The notes under the pieces: generated by a model | Seen by the model: the letters and a program-made list of their open reading frames with translations, nothing else | The model's database searches: none | What the model was told of the DNA's origin: nothing | Shown: positions 8,837-16,344 of the stretch, piece after piece | Position numbering within the stretch: the first letter of the stretch is position 1 | Layout of the letters: every line of letters starts with the position of its first letter | Program-made: the position numbers and the translations under genes | From: an uncultured Pseudomonadales bacterium | GTDB lineage: Bacteria > Pseudomonadota > Gammaproteobacteria > Pseudomonadales > Porticoccaceae | Direction of reading: 5' to 3' | Assembly: GCA_943788875.1 (NCBI GenBank) | Contig: CALSSA010000009.1 | Location: forward strand, 1-64,000 | DNA length: 64,000 nucleotides

Positions 8837-10347
8837 GTGAAGTTTGAATTGGGGAATGGTTATCAACACTTGATGAGGTGTGAAAGTGCCGGAGAAAAAG
8901 CAAATCACTATCCAGGGTGTGCCTTTGGTATTGCTACTAGAGAAGGTCTAATTTCTTCTAATAGCGGTGGTCACGGCAATATTGAATCCGAACTCAAGGC
9001 CACCACCCAATCACTATTCCGCATAGCCTCCATGACCAAAAGCTTTGTTGCCATGGCGATATTGCAGTTAAGAGATCAAGGTGTGTTGCGCCTTGATGAT
9101 CTGGCTGAGGTCACTATTCCTGAACTGTCGACTCTTCGTTATCCCACGCCCGATAGTGCTCGGATCACCATCCATAATCTGCTGACTATGACCGCAGGTT
9201 TTCCCGAGGATAATCGCTGGGCAGATCGTAAGCTTGATGAGACTGAGGAACAGTTGCTGGCCTTAATTAATGAAGGTCTTTCATTCTCTGGTCCTCCCAA
9301 TCAGGCGATGGAATACAGCAATCTCAGCTATGCCTTGTTGGGATTAATTGTTACCCGAGTAAGCGGTCAGTCCTGTCAGTCCTATATCACCGACAATATC
9401 TTTAAACCTTTGGGTATGCACAATACAGTCTGGGATTATAAAGCTGTGCCGAGTAGCCAATTGGTTCAGGGCTATCGGCTATTGGATGCTGAGGCAGGTG
9501 GAATAGATGGCAGGCTGAGCCCTTGCTTGGCGATGGCGCCTGGGCACCAATTGGTGGGATTATCACCTCGATTGAAGATTTTAGTTTGTATATGCAGTTT
9601 CTATTATCTGCCTTAAATACAGAAACCAGTGATAACGCTCTAGAGGCTGAGCAGTCTTATCCGCTCAGAGTTCTCATCTGTCCGCGAAATGGCACAGCCC
9701 AGAAATCCCTGGGCTATGGTGCCTAGTCAGCCTCGCGATGCTGAGCTTGGTCTCCCGTCACTATGGTTATGGTCTTGAGATACGGCAGGACAAACGAGGC
9801 TTGGTTAGCGTGGGTCATGCGGGCGCCTTGCCCGGCTTTGGTAGCTACTTCCACTGTTACCCCGAATTGGGCTTTGGCGTCATGCTATTTACTAACCTGA
9901 GTTATGGGCCTGGTATGTTGGAGGCCTGTGATGAGGTGAGTGAGGCCCTTATTCAAAAATCAGGGTACCAAGAGAAGTTAGCCCAAAAGTATTCATGGCT
10001 AAACCAGCGCAGAGCTGAGTTGTTAGGCCTGCTTAAGGGGTGGGATTCTAGGCTTGATAGTGCCGTGGTAAAGGAGCTTGCCGAAAAGCGGCCTGCAGCT
10101 GAACCTTCGACATTCCTGGCAGCAATTTCTATCAAGACCAGAGCTTTGAGGAGCGTATCAAGCAGCTGGCGGAGAGTTTAGATGGAATCGGCAAGGTTAA
10201 AACCATTGAGCCTTTAGTCCGATTAACCCTTTGCGCGGAACCTTTGTGATTCAGGGTGAGCAAGGCAATCTAAAAGTATTTTTCTCATTAACGCCTGAAG
10301 CTTTACCCCGGGTTCAGATGCTCACTATTGAGAAAGTCCTGCAGTGA
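8837..10347 (+). pseudogene. Class-C beta-lactamase-fold serine hydrolase, multiple frameshifts
   Basis: The first frame (8837-9616) has a GTG start and no good ribosome-binding site. It carries the S-x-x-K nucleophile motif (S65-M-T-K68) and Y160-S-N162, as in class C beta-lactamase/D-peptidase/esterase enzymes. The protein continues in a second frame (GDGAWAPIGGIITSIEDFS, about 9525-9610), a stretch around 9650-9760 in another frame (PRDAELGLPSL), a third frame to about 10130 (SRHYGYGLEIRQD, GHAGALPGFGSYF, the third motif) and a last frame ending LTIEKVLQ at 10347. At least four shifts are needed; the first looks like one lost C in a C-run near 9512. It may be a dead gene or a poorly read stretch. 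As the last gene of the receptor/symporter/peptidase series it probably hydrolysed the same ligand. Confidence 0.75.
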
Positions 10348-10354
10348 AATTGGG

Positions 10355-10435
10355 AAAAACGGGGTCAGAAAAACGGGGTCAGATGAACGTTTGTCTTGTT
10401 TGTCATCCTGGACGCGGGTCAAGGACCTTATCGCG
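10355..10435. repeat. Tandem 14-bp GGGGTCAGA repeat and REP-like tail
   Basis: AAAAACGGGGTCAG occurs twice head to tail (10355-10368 and 10369-10382), followed by TGTCATCCTGGACGCGGGTC. GGGGTCAGA-type tracts of this kind are familiar beside REP-associated (Y1, IS200-like) transposases in gammaproteobacteria, but no transposase gene is present here. They sit at the left edge of the accessory insert, between the dead hydrolase and the 54-residue gene. Confidence 0.5.
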
Positions 10436-10488
10436 ATTCCCTATTGGCTCTCTATCTGAATCAGGCGCTTTTTCTAGGCCCATCACCT

Positions 10489-10518
10489 AAAAAACCCCAG
10501 TGTTCGCTGAGGTTTCTT
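10489..10518 (-). terminator. Rho-independent terminator of the 54-residue gene
   Basis: Read on the minus strand, AACCTCAG pairs with CTGGGGTT (one T-G wobble) around CGAACA and is followed by a run of six T. It lies about 27 bases past the stop of the small minus-strand gene, supporting that gene as a real transcription unit. Confidence 0.75.
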
Positions 10519-10544
10519 TGACAGGTGACAGTAATAATCTCGCT

Positions 10545-10709
10545 TTATGGTTTCGACTTACCTTTATTTTTTCCCTTTATTTCGTCTTGCGAGAGCACAG
10601 AGCCGGCTAACGATTTAATTTCTGATTGGCTGATTTTTTCTCCCCTTAAAGCTTTAGAGGCGATGCTTGAGGTTCTGTCTGAGGATTGCTTGGTTGGCTT
10701 CTTTGCCAT
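10545..10709 (-). CDS. Small basic accessory protein (54 residues)
   Basis: A short minus-strand gene reading MAKKPTKQSSDRTSSIASKA, then LRGEKISQSEIKSLAGSVLS, ending in KGKNKGKSKP. An excellent ribosome-binding site (AAGGAG, eight bases before ATG) and a strong downstream terminator frame it, so it is more convincing than the overlapping plus-strand frame 10525-10761. The pattern MAKKx...SIASKAL...SxxDVKSLAxSVLSQ is one I recall from short uncharacterised proteins carried on prophages and genomic islands, often as lone genes. No function is assigned. It is hydrophilic, lysine/serine-rich and without membrane segments. Confidence 0.75.
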   Translation of the reverse strand: MAKKPTKQSSDRTSSIASKALRGEKISQSEIKSLAGSVLSQDEIKGKNKGKSKP

Positions 10710-10979
10710 TTTTAAATCTCCTTATACATTGGTTGGTTTAGCTTTGATTGGATGCCCGTAGATATGACGGGGTAACTCGGTGAGCTACAGGTTCTTATCC
10801 ACAATAAGCATACAAAAATAGGTAAGTATTGCCAATAAAGGATCTTGAGTTTTTAGACTCGTCGCAAAGGGATTTAGCGAAATTTCCCATCTCTGTGGCT
10901 GCATTTTAGCTGCACAGAGCATTGCGGGATGGGCTGGAATCCAATATGCGTTGTAACAACCCTAGCTTGGAGCAGACAA

Positions 10980-11270
10980 ATGTCAAAGAAACATAATCCA
11001 ATATTAGTCGAATGGACCGATAGCGCGCAGCCTATTGCCGCTTGGATGTTCTTGGAAAACAAGCCGGGCTTGGAAATTGTCGAGTGCGTGTCGGTGGGTT
11101 GGCCAGTGGGAGAAACAGATGAGGTTCTGATGCTGGCGCCTAACTTGGGCGATATCGAAAGCGGGGGTTCTGCTCAAGCGTCTGGTTTTATTCGGATTCC
11201 TAAATCTGCGGTGACGCGTAGGGTTGAATTGGTGGTGTTGGATGGAGATCCTTCGCTGCGCTCAGGATGA
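10980..11270 (+). CDS. Small prophage/plasmid-type hypothetical protein
   Basis: A 96-residue protein beginning MSKKHNPILVEWTDSAQPIA. The ATG at 10980 has GGAG seven bases upstream and is preferred to the frame's earlier ATG at 10929. The signature WTDSxxP...W.....CVSVGW, DEVLMLAPNLGD, ASGFIRIPKSAVTR resembles a small uncharacterised family I recall from prophages and mobile islands. Function is unknown. It stands directly upstream of the tandem Lar-like gene and may be co-transcribed with it (42-base gap). Confidence 0.65.
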   Translation: MSKKHNPILVEWTDSAQPIAAWMFLENKPGLEIVECVSVGWPVGETDEVLMLAPNLGDIESGGSAQASGFIRIPKSAVTRRVELVVLDGDPSLRSG

Positions 11271-11312
11271 CTCGGTGTTATTAAGGAACAAACTATTTCC
11301 AGGGAGGAAACT

Positions 11313-11717
11313 ATGCAAACTGAAATCGTACTAGAAGACTGCCCCCACTGTGGTGGCGATGCTAAATTTGCCGGCCTGGCCGACTGGCCTTATCTGTCTA
11401 ATATTGTTTTTTGTCCCAGCTGTTTGGTGAAAGGGCCTCAGGCGCCCGACTATCATCTGGCTGCGCTTATGTGGAATAAACGGGTTGAGGCTGGGCCTGT
11501 GGCGGATGATGCTGTGGCCAAGGCCTGCCCCTACTGTGCGGATGAAGTTGTTGTTGAGGGCAATAATGGCCGGGGTAATGAGCCTGGGCATGAGGGCACG
11601 CTGTACTTTACGGCCTGTTCAAACTGTTTGGGGCGTGGGCCTCATGTGCGGGATAAGGGTGCCACGGTTGAGGCTTGGAATCGGCGGGTGGATGGGTCAG
11701 CATCGTCTGTAGGGTGA
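11313..11717 (+). CDS. Tandem Lar-like zinc-ribbon protein (possible restriction alleviation)
   Basis: A 134-residue protein with a near-ideal ribosome-binding site (GGGAGGAAACT). It has two zinc-ribbon repeats of the Lar pattern: CPHCGG...FCPSCLVKGP...LAALMWNKRV at about 10-57 and CPYCAD...ACSNCLGRGP...TVEAWNRRV at about 70-126. Each has a CxxC-x(n)-CxxC metal site and a closing W-N-x-R. Lar of Rac/lambda-type prophages relieves type I restriction (known for the family); single-domain forms are about 60-70 residues, so this is a duplicated version. An anti-restriction role here is inference from family and from the accessory setting. Confidence 0.72.
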   Translation: MQTEIVLEDCPHCGGDAKFAGLADWPYLSNIVFCPSCLVKGPQAPDYHLAALMWNKRVEAGPVADDAVAKACPYCADEVVVEGNNGRGNEPGHEGTLYFTACSNCLGRGPHVRDKGATVEAWNRRVDGSASSVG

Positions 11718-11830
11718 TGAAGAAAGGGTTCGATTCCTTACATCAACACATATTGATTCGATCCTTGGCTTTTTAGTCTACCTTTATAACTGTGCCCTCG
11801 AATGCATATGTATTATTTTTTGGACCAGTT

Positions 11831-12562
11831 ATGCCTAAGACGAAAATACAGATCGTCATACTCGGATCTTTGCCTCCAGGCTGCTCCCGCCAGGCGTTAT
11901 TGGAGTGGAAATCCAATCTTTTTGAAATAAGTCCTGAAATACCCACTTTCCAATTAAACCAAAACGCAACTGGCCATGATTGGGAGTATACAGACCAACA
12001 AATAGAGGGTTTTCTTCGGCAAACCTTCGACTGTGATATTTTGCTGATAGTTGTGCGGGTGCGGCTTCAGGATAATTGGTATTTGCGAAGGTTGTCTTGT
12101 AATCGTCTACTATTTACATTCTTTGAGCTGGATCAGATACTACATTTTCATAACATACCTTTAAACAATATTATTTTGAGGGTTTTGTATGCTGGCGTCT
12201 TAATTTATCTGCGGTGCGCGAAGCAGATACCTCCAAGTTCGGAAGGCACTCTGTATGCTCACGATGAGACTCGAGGCTGTTTGTTTGATATGAACCCCAA
12301 CAAATGGGATGTTATTCAGTCTTTGCATCAACCCAGCTTGTGTGAATCTTGCGTTGCTCAGCATAGAGAAGCGCAAGTTTCTGAGGAGCAGTTGCGACTT
12401 GCCGCCAAAGAGCTCAAAAATATTAAAAGACCTTTAGTTGATCAGATAGTCCGTTTTGTTAAGGCTCATACAGCCTGCTCAATTATTGTTTCACTTATTG
12501 TTGCTTTGCTAATTGGAACTGCCTCGTCATTGATAGCGATCTATTTAAATGGCGTTCTCTAG
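11831..12562 (+). CDS. Unrecognised tail-anchored accessory protein
   Basis: A 243-residue protein from the ATG at 11831; a GTG at 11792 would add 13 residues. I do not recognise a family I can name. The soluble N-terminal part includes FDCDILLIVVRVRLQDNWYL, LLFTFFELDQI and ILRVLYAGVLIYLR. A conserved-looking block follows: ETRGCLFDMNPNKWDVIQSL, then SLCESC, with a CxxC that could bind metal. After a charged, possibly coiled-coil stretch (AQVSEEQLRLAAKELKNI), one strongly hydrophobic helix (IIVSLIVALLIGTASSLIAI) ends the protein, implying tail anchoring in the inner membrane. A soluble sensor plus terminal membrane helix next to Lar-like and DUF2971 genes fits a defence-type effector, but that is inference only. 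Confidence 0.6.
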   Translation: MPKTKIQIVILGSLPPGCSRQALLEWKSNLFEISPEIPTFQLNQNATGHDWEYTDQQIEGFLRQTFDCDILLIVVRVRLQDNWYLRRLSCNRLLFTFFELDQILHFHNIPLNNIILRVLYAGVLIYLRCAKQIPPSSEGTLYAHDETRGCLFDMNPNKWDVIQSLHQPSLCESCVAQHREAQVSEEQLRLAAKELKNIKRPLVDQIVRFVKAHTACSIIVSLIVALLIGTASSLIAIYLNGVL

Positions 12563-12688
12563 AGAGAGATAGGTGCTCGGAGGTCTTTACAAAAGCTGTG
12601 CAGTTAAAAGTTAATATTTTCAAGTTTGAATAAAGTGCACGCAGAGTTCCATTAAATTAAATTATAAGTAAGGAGCAGTAATAATATT

Positions 12689-13165
12689 ATGATCCACTCT
12701 CATGCCATCATCGGTAGAGGACTTTCTGGAGGCAATATACTTCGGAGATATATGGATTTCGCTAAGTTTGTTGACTTGTTAGAGACTGGCTGTCTAAAGC
12801 TGACAAGAGCGAATAAATTCCCTGATAAATTTGAAGGGTCTTTTACACCTACAATAAAAAAAGCTATAGAAAAAGCCTATGCTGATAACAATATAAAGTG
12901 CTCTTATCGCCACTTCAAAAGCGAGTTAAGAAATAACGTATATATAAGTTGTTGGCAAAATAGCACTAAAGACAGCATGGCGATGTGGCAACTTTATGGG
13001 CAATCAAATTGTGGGATTGCGGTTACCACAACAGTGCCACGTATTCATCGCGCTATCATGGAGAGTAAATACCACAATTCTGCATATATTAGGAGAGTCA
13101 ACTATATAGACCATTCCGCTGACCCAGAAATAGATATACAGCCTTATTCTACTGTCTTTTCATAG
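12689..13165 (+). pseudogene. DUF2971-like gene, 3' end truncated at fdhD
   Basis: Encodes LRRYMDFAKFVDLLETGCLK, LTRANKFPDKFEGSF, NVYISCWQNSTKDSMAMW and LYGQSNCGIAVTTT, the pattern of DUF2971 proteins, which are usually about 230-300 residues long. This frame stops after 158, right where the fdhD reading frame begins in another phase, so the gene has lost its C-terminal part at the junction. The sequence is AT-rich with rare codons (ATA, AGA) unlike the neighbouring moa genes, a sign of transfer. DUF2971 function is not established; members occur often in accessory and defence loci. It may start slightly downstream, at the ATG of MDFAKF (12752). Confidence 0.6.
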
Positions 13166-13692
13166 CCGAGCCTTTTGCTGCATTAAAAGAACGCCGCCGC
13201 AATTTGGTAGGGCGCACCGGCTGTGGTCTCTGTGGTGCAGAGTCTTTAGAGCAAGCCATCACCGCCCCAAACAGTATTACTGCAGAGTTATCTATTAGCC
13301 ATAAAGCCCTGCAGCGAGCCATAGCTGCATTAGGTGGTGAGCAACAGTTACAACAACAGACCGGTGCCGTGCATGGCGCGGCCTGGTGCAGCCCAGAAGG
13401 CGAGATACAGGTGCTACGGGAAGATATAGGCCGCCATAATGCCTTGGATAAATTGCTGGGTGCGATAAGCAGGCAAGAACAAGAAGCGGGCTTTGTGCTG
13501 GTGACCAGCAGAGCCAGCTATGAAATGGTCGCTAAAACCGCTAGCGCTAATATTCCATTATTGGCGGCAGTGTCGGCGCCCACATCCTTGGCCATAGAGT
13601 TGGCAGAACAGTCGGGGTTAACACTGGTTGGATTTTCAAGAACAGGCCGGCATGTGATTTATACCAATGGCCATCGGCTTACAGAAGTTTAA
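13160..13692 (+). pseudogene. fdhD: FdhD C-terminal part (formate dehydrogenase sulfurtransferase), 5' truncated
   Basis: The frame reads ERRRNLVGRTGCGLCGAESL, then VLREDIGRHNALDKLLGA and VLVTSRASYEMVAKTA, the C-terminal two thirds of FdhD. Its CGxCG cysteine motif transfers sulfur to the molybdenum cofactor of formate dehydrogenase. The first 90-100 residues of the family are missing: upstream of about 13160 the frame runs into DUF2971 sequence and a stop at 13090. No proper start or ribosome-binding site is present; a TTG at 13204 is only a formal start. It is followed 18 bases on by the delta subunit of an NAD-linked formate dehydrogenase, so this is the right-hand stump of an fds-type operon cut by the accessory insert. 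Confidence 0.8.
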
Positions 13693-13709
13693 AAGTAGAA
13701 GAGTACAAA

Positions 13710-13952
13710 ATGTCAGAATCCAAAATTGAACGCCTTGTTAGCATGATTAATCAGATAGCGCTGAATATGAGTGCTAATGGGGATGACCAAATGGTTGCTG
13801 ATCAGGTTGCTCAGCATCTGGAGAAGTTTTGGTCGCCGCCGATGAAAAATCTAATTACCGAACAGCCATCAGATGCTGATCTGGGTCTTTCGCCTATCGC
13901 GCAGATTGCGGTTCAGAATCTGCTTGTTATGCAGGACGCTAAGCGAGTATAG
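13710..13952 (+). CDS. fdsD: Formate dehydrogenase delta subunit (FdsD-like)
   Basis: An 80-residue protein with the FdsD pattern ERLVSMINQIALNMSA, then ADQVAQHLEKFWSPPMKNLI. In NAD-dependent molybdenum formate dehydrogenases the small delta subunit is encoded last, after fdhD/fdsC, as here. The catalytic alpha, beta and gamma genes that should lie upstream of fdhD are absent from the window. The gene is intact but orphaned, so it is probably non-functional in isolation unless the other subunits are encoded elsewhere. Confidence 0.78.
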   Translation: MSESKIERLVSMINQIALNMSANGDDQMVADQVAQHLEKFWSPPMKNLITEQPSDADLGLSPIAQIAVQNLLVMQDAKRV

Positions 13953-13954
13953 CC

Positions 13955-14278
13955 ATTCATCCTCATTCCGTTTCGTCATATTGAGCAAGGCGAAATATCT
14001 CTTGCTACTAGGCTCCGCTCAGCATGTATTGTCGGTTGTATTTCGCAAAAAAACTGAAGTGTGATCCTATTTTTTTAGAAACTCTCAAATTCTTGTCTAA
14101 TCTTATCTTTAGGATAAACCAGAACTATGGGTTTGGCAGTGGGATATAAATGATAGATGTGTTGTTTCGGTTTACCCTTTTTTTGGCGTCTGTTATTTAT
14201 TCTAGTTACAAGCCGAAACTGTGCGGGCGGAACGAAGATCAAATAATCAGTAACAAGATTAACCGTTCCACCACTAAA
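13955..14278. repeat. Gene-free segment with degraded genome repeat
   Basis: No gene is seen. CGTCATATTGAGCAAGGCGA at about 13974 followed by AATATCTCTTG resembles the very common bacterial intergenic repeat of the form GTCATxCTGAGCxxAGCGAAxxATCTC, here degenerate. The rest is AT-rich without clear structure. Confidence 0.4.
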
Positions 14279-14722
14279 TTAGCCTTTTAGCAGCTCCGCA
14301 AACAAATCAATATCTTCAGCTGTTACACCTTTATGGCATAAAAGTGCACTAGAAACTGAATCCTTAAATTGTTTATTTGTATCTTTCAGGGCAAGTGCAA
14401 CTGGAGAATCCTTAATATTACTCAGATGCTCCATCTGACCATTCTGCACATCCCGCAAACACAAACTCACATACCTTAACGTACTCTCCAAGGTACGAGT
14501 CTGCCAAAAAAATGCCGTGGCAGCCTGTTCAGAAAGACCCTCACTTGTTTCACAATCCATATCCATAGCGCCAAACAGATCCACTAAATAGCAGCAGTTA
14601 TGCAAGATATCCAAGCAGTTGGTAAAAGAAGGCGGTTCGCGAAAATGGACTAGCGGATGGGTCAGTACTTCATAATGATCAGGCAGGCTGGGGTTTGATT
14701 GGCTACTATTATCTGTGTTCAT
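14279..14722 (-). CDS. Hypothetical protein, unrecognised
   Basis: A 147-residue acidic, largely helical protein, with SFTNCLDILHNCCYLVDLFG and ATAFFWQTRTLESTLRYVSL as its most distinctive stretches. AGAGGT lies about ten bases before the ATG on the minus strand. There is no signal peptide, membrane helix or catalytic motif I can recognise. It stands alone between the formate dehydrogenase remnant and the encapsulated-ferritin remnant, in the opposite orientation to both, which suggests an accessory gene. A cysteine-rich helical bundle is the most that can be said. Confidence 0.55.
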   Translation of the reverse strand: MNTDNSSQSNPSLPDHYEVLTHPLVHFREPPSFTNCLDILHNCCYLVDLFGAMDMDCETSEGLSEQAATAFFWQTRTLESTLRYVSLCLRDVQNGQMEHLSNIKDSPVALALKDTNKQFKDSVSSALLCHKGVTAEDIDLFAELLKG

Positions 14723-14968
14723 AGCTTGATACCTCTGTTGTATCGGTTATGGAAAGTCGTCTGCCTGTGGAGTTACTGCTCCCAGGCGGGCGCATTCGTA
14801 ATGGTTAACTCGCAGATAAGGGAAGCTAAAAGAGTTCCTCAAAGACACTCCGGGGACTAACAAATGGAGAATGAGGAATAGTTGATCTGGTTACTTTAAC
14901 TGTATATTAACACAGTGGTTAAATCCAGTTTTAAGTGAATAGTTTCAGAGGATTTATAGGAGATAACT

Positions 14969-15070
14969 ATGTCTAATGAAGGTTACCACGAGCCTATCGA
15001 AGAGCTTACTGATGCAACCCGCGATATGCATCGTGCTATCACCTCACTGATGGAACTGTTTGGCGATTGA
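14969..15070 (+). pseudogene. Encapsulated-ferritin N-terminal remnant
   Basis: A 33-codon frame with an excellent ribosome-binding site (AGGAG, six bases before ATG) reads MSNEGYHEPIEELTDATRDM, HRAITSLME, then LFGD and a stop. The pattern HEPIEELxDxTRDMHRAIxSLMEELEAVDWY is the start of encapsulated ferritin (EncFtn), the iron-oxidising cargo of encapsulin shells, normally about 95-115 residues. Here it ends just after the first glutamates of helix 1, so the di-iron site cannot form. No encapsulin shell gene follows; a nitroreductase does. Read as a deletion scar with leader retained. The match rests on memory of the family. Confidence 0.6.
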
Positions 15071-15118
15071 GGTCAGCTAAGTTACTCTGCCTAGGTCAAC
15101 AATAAACAGAATAATGTA

Positions 15119-15787
15119 ATGGCAAAAGCAGACGGATTTATTCCACTGGACTATCTCTCCAAAGACGAGCCGGCCATGGTCGAGGCGGCTCAGGCGTTTT
15201 ATCAGCATATGGCTAAGCGTCGTTCTGTGCGCGACTTCTCGGATCAACCTATCCCTCGGTCAGTGCTAGAAAATGCCATTTTGGCGGCGGGCTCTGCGCC
15301 CAGCGGCGCCAATATGCAGCCCTGGCATTTTGCGGTGGTGCAGGATCCGGTGACAAAGAAAAAGATTCGTCAGGCCGCCGAGATAGAAGAGCGCGAGCTG
15401 TATGAAAATCGCGCCTCTGACGAATGGCTCGATGCCTTGTCGCCTCTTGGTACTGATGCCAATAAACCCTTTCTGGAAACCGCCCCTGCCTTGATTGCTA
15501 TCTTTTTAAAGAAAGTCACCATTGATGAACAGGGGGTTAAGCATAAAAACTATTACACCACTGAGTCTGTCGGTATTGCCACGGGCATGTTAATCACAGC
15601 CCTGCATCAGGCGGGGCTGGGCACCTTGACCCATACCCCCAGCCCAATGAAATTCTTAACCGAGATTCTTGAACGGCCGAGCCATGAGCGGCCATTTTTG
15701 TTGTTGGTGGTGGGGTACCCGGAAGAGGGTGCCATGGTGCCGGATATCCAGCGCCTGCCGTTGGATAAAATTTCCACGTTTCTTTAG
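15119..15787 (+). CDS. Nitroreductase-family flavoprotein
   Basis: A 222-residue FMN-dependent oxidoreductase of the nitroreductase fold, with KRRSVRDFSDQPIPRSVLEN and AILAAGSAPSGANMQPWHFA near the N-terminus (FMN phosphate binding), TESVGIATGMLITALHQAGL in the middle and LLLVVGYPEEGA towards the end. The SGANMQPWHF variant is closest to the iodotyrosine-deiodinase/BluB-like side of the family rather than NfsB. The substrate is not predictable. No clear Shine-Dalgarno sequence. It precedes the molybdenum-cofactor cluster by 81 bases and is probably transcribed separately. Confidence 0.85.
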   Translation: MAKADGFIPLDYLSKDEPAMVEAAQAFYQHMAKRRSVRDFSDQPIPRSVLENAILAAGSAPSGANMQPWHFAVVQDPVTKKKIRQAAEIEERELYENRASDEWLDALSPLGTDANKPFLETAPALIAIFLKKVTIDEQGVKHKNYYTTESVGIATGMLITALHQAGLGTLTHTPSPMKFLTEILERPSHERPFLLLVVGYPEEGAMVPDIQRLPLDKISTFL

Positions 15788-15820
15788 CCTCAGGCTGGTT
15801 TAAATCATGTAACAGAGCGC

Positions 15821-15869
15821 TAGAGTTTGCCATAATGCACGGCTATAAAGCTTGGTGCATTAAACTCTA
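15821..15869 (+). promoter_or_regulatory. Hairpin covering the moaC start region
   Basis: TAGAGTT (15821-15827) pairs with AACTCTA (15863-15869) and TAATGCAC (15833-15840) with GTGCATTA (15855-15862), with a 5-base bulge on the left and a 14-base loop. The right arm ends on the A of the moaC ATG and no Shine-Dalgarno sequence lies outside it. If transcribed, it would hold the moaC initiation region in a stem. It does not resemble the Moco riboswitch consensus. Function inferred. Confidence 0.5.
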
Positions 15870-16342
15870 TGTCAAAACTCACACATCTCAATGCTCAGGG
15901 CGAAGCCCATATGGTGGATGTCTCCGATAAAGCGGACACGTCGCGCACGGCAATTGCCCAGTCTCAGGTGCAGCTAACTCCTGAGATTGTGGCGGCGATT
16001 ACTGATAACAGCCTGGCCAAAGGTGATCTGCTGGCCACGGCCCGTATTGCTGGTATTCAGGGGGCTAAAAAGTGTAGTGAGCTGATTCCGCTGTGCCATC
16101 CATTACCTCTGTCTAAAATTACGGTGGATATTGAGCTACAGGGCCAGTCCCTGGTTATTACTGCGCTGTGTAAAACCACCGGCAAAACCGGTGTTGAGAT
16201 GGAGGCCCTAACCGCGGCCTCTGTGGCGGCCTTAACGGTCTACGATATGTGCAAAGGTATTGATAAGGGCATGATTATTGGCGAGACCAAGCTGCTGAAT
16301 AAAACCGGCGGCAAGTCCGGCGATTGGTCTGCCGGAGCCTAA
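15869..16342 (+). CDS. moaC: Cyclic pyranopterin monophosphate synthase MoaC
   Basis: Converts the MoaA product (3',8-cyclo-7,8-dihydro-GTP) to cyclic pyranopterin monophosphate, first stage of molybdenum-cofactor synthesis, cytoplasmic. The 157 residues match full family length. Motifs are [32 protein letters not shown] and [20 protein letters not shown]; the active-site pair corresponding to E. coli Asp128/Lys131 is D126-M-C-K129, and KTGGKSGDW closes the fold. It is the first gene of a tight operon, its start sits in a hairpin, and moaD begins two bases after its stop. Intact, unlike moaA at the operon's end. Confidence 0.95.
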   Translation: MSKLTHLNAQGEAHMVDVSDKADTSRTAIAQSQVQLTPEIVAAITDNSLAKGDLLATARIAGIQGAKKCSELIPLCHPLPLSKITVDIELQGQSLVITALCKTTGKTGVEMEALTAASVAALTVYDMCKGIDKGMIIGETKLLNKTGGKSGDWSAGA

Positions 16343-16344
16343 CC

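Noticed and set aside
10525-10761. 78-residue plus-strand frame
   Set aside because: It lies opposite the 54-residue minus-strand gene, which has a strong ribosome-binding site and terminator; the plus-strand frame has neither.
15788-15868. Moco riboswitch ahead of moaC
   Set aside because: Only about 80 bases are available and the conserved Moco-RNA core is not seen; a simple bulged hairpin explains the structure.
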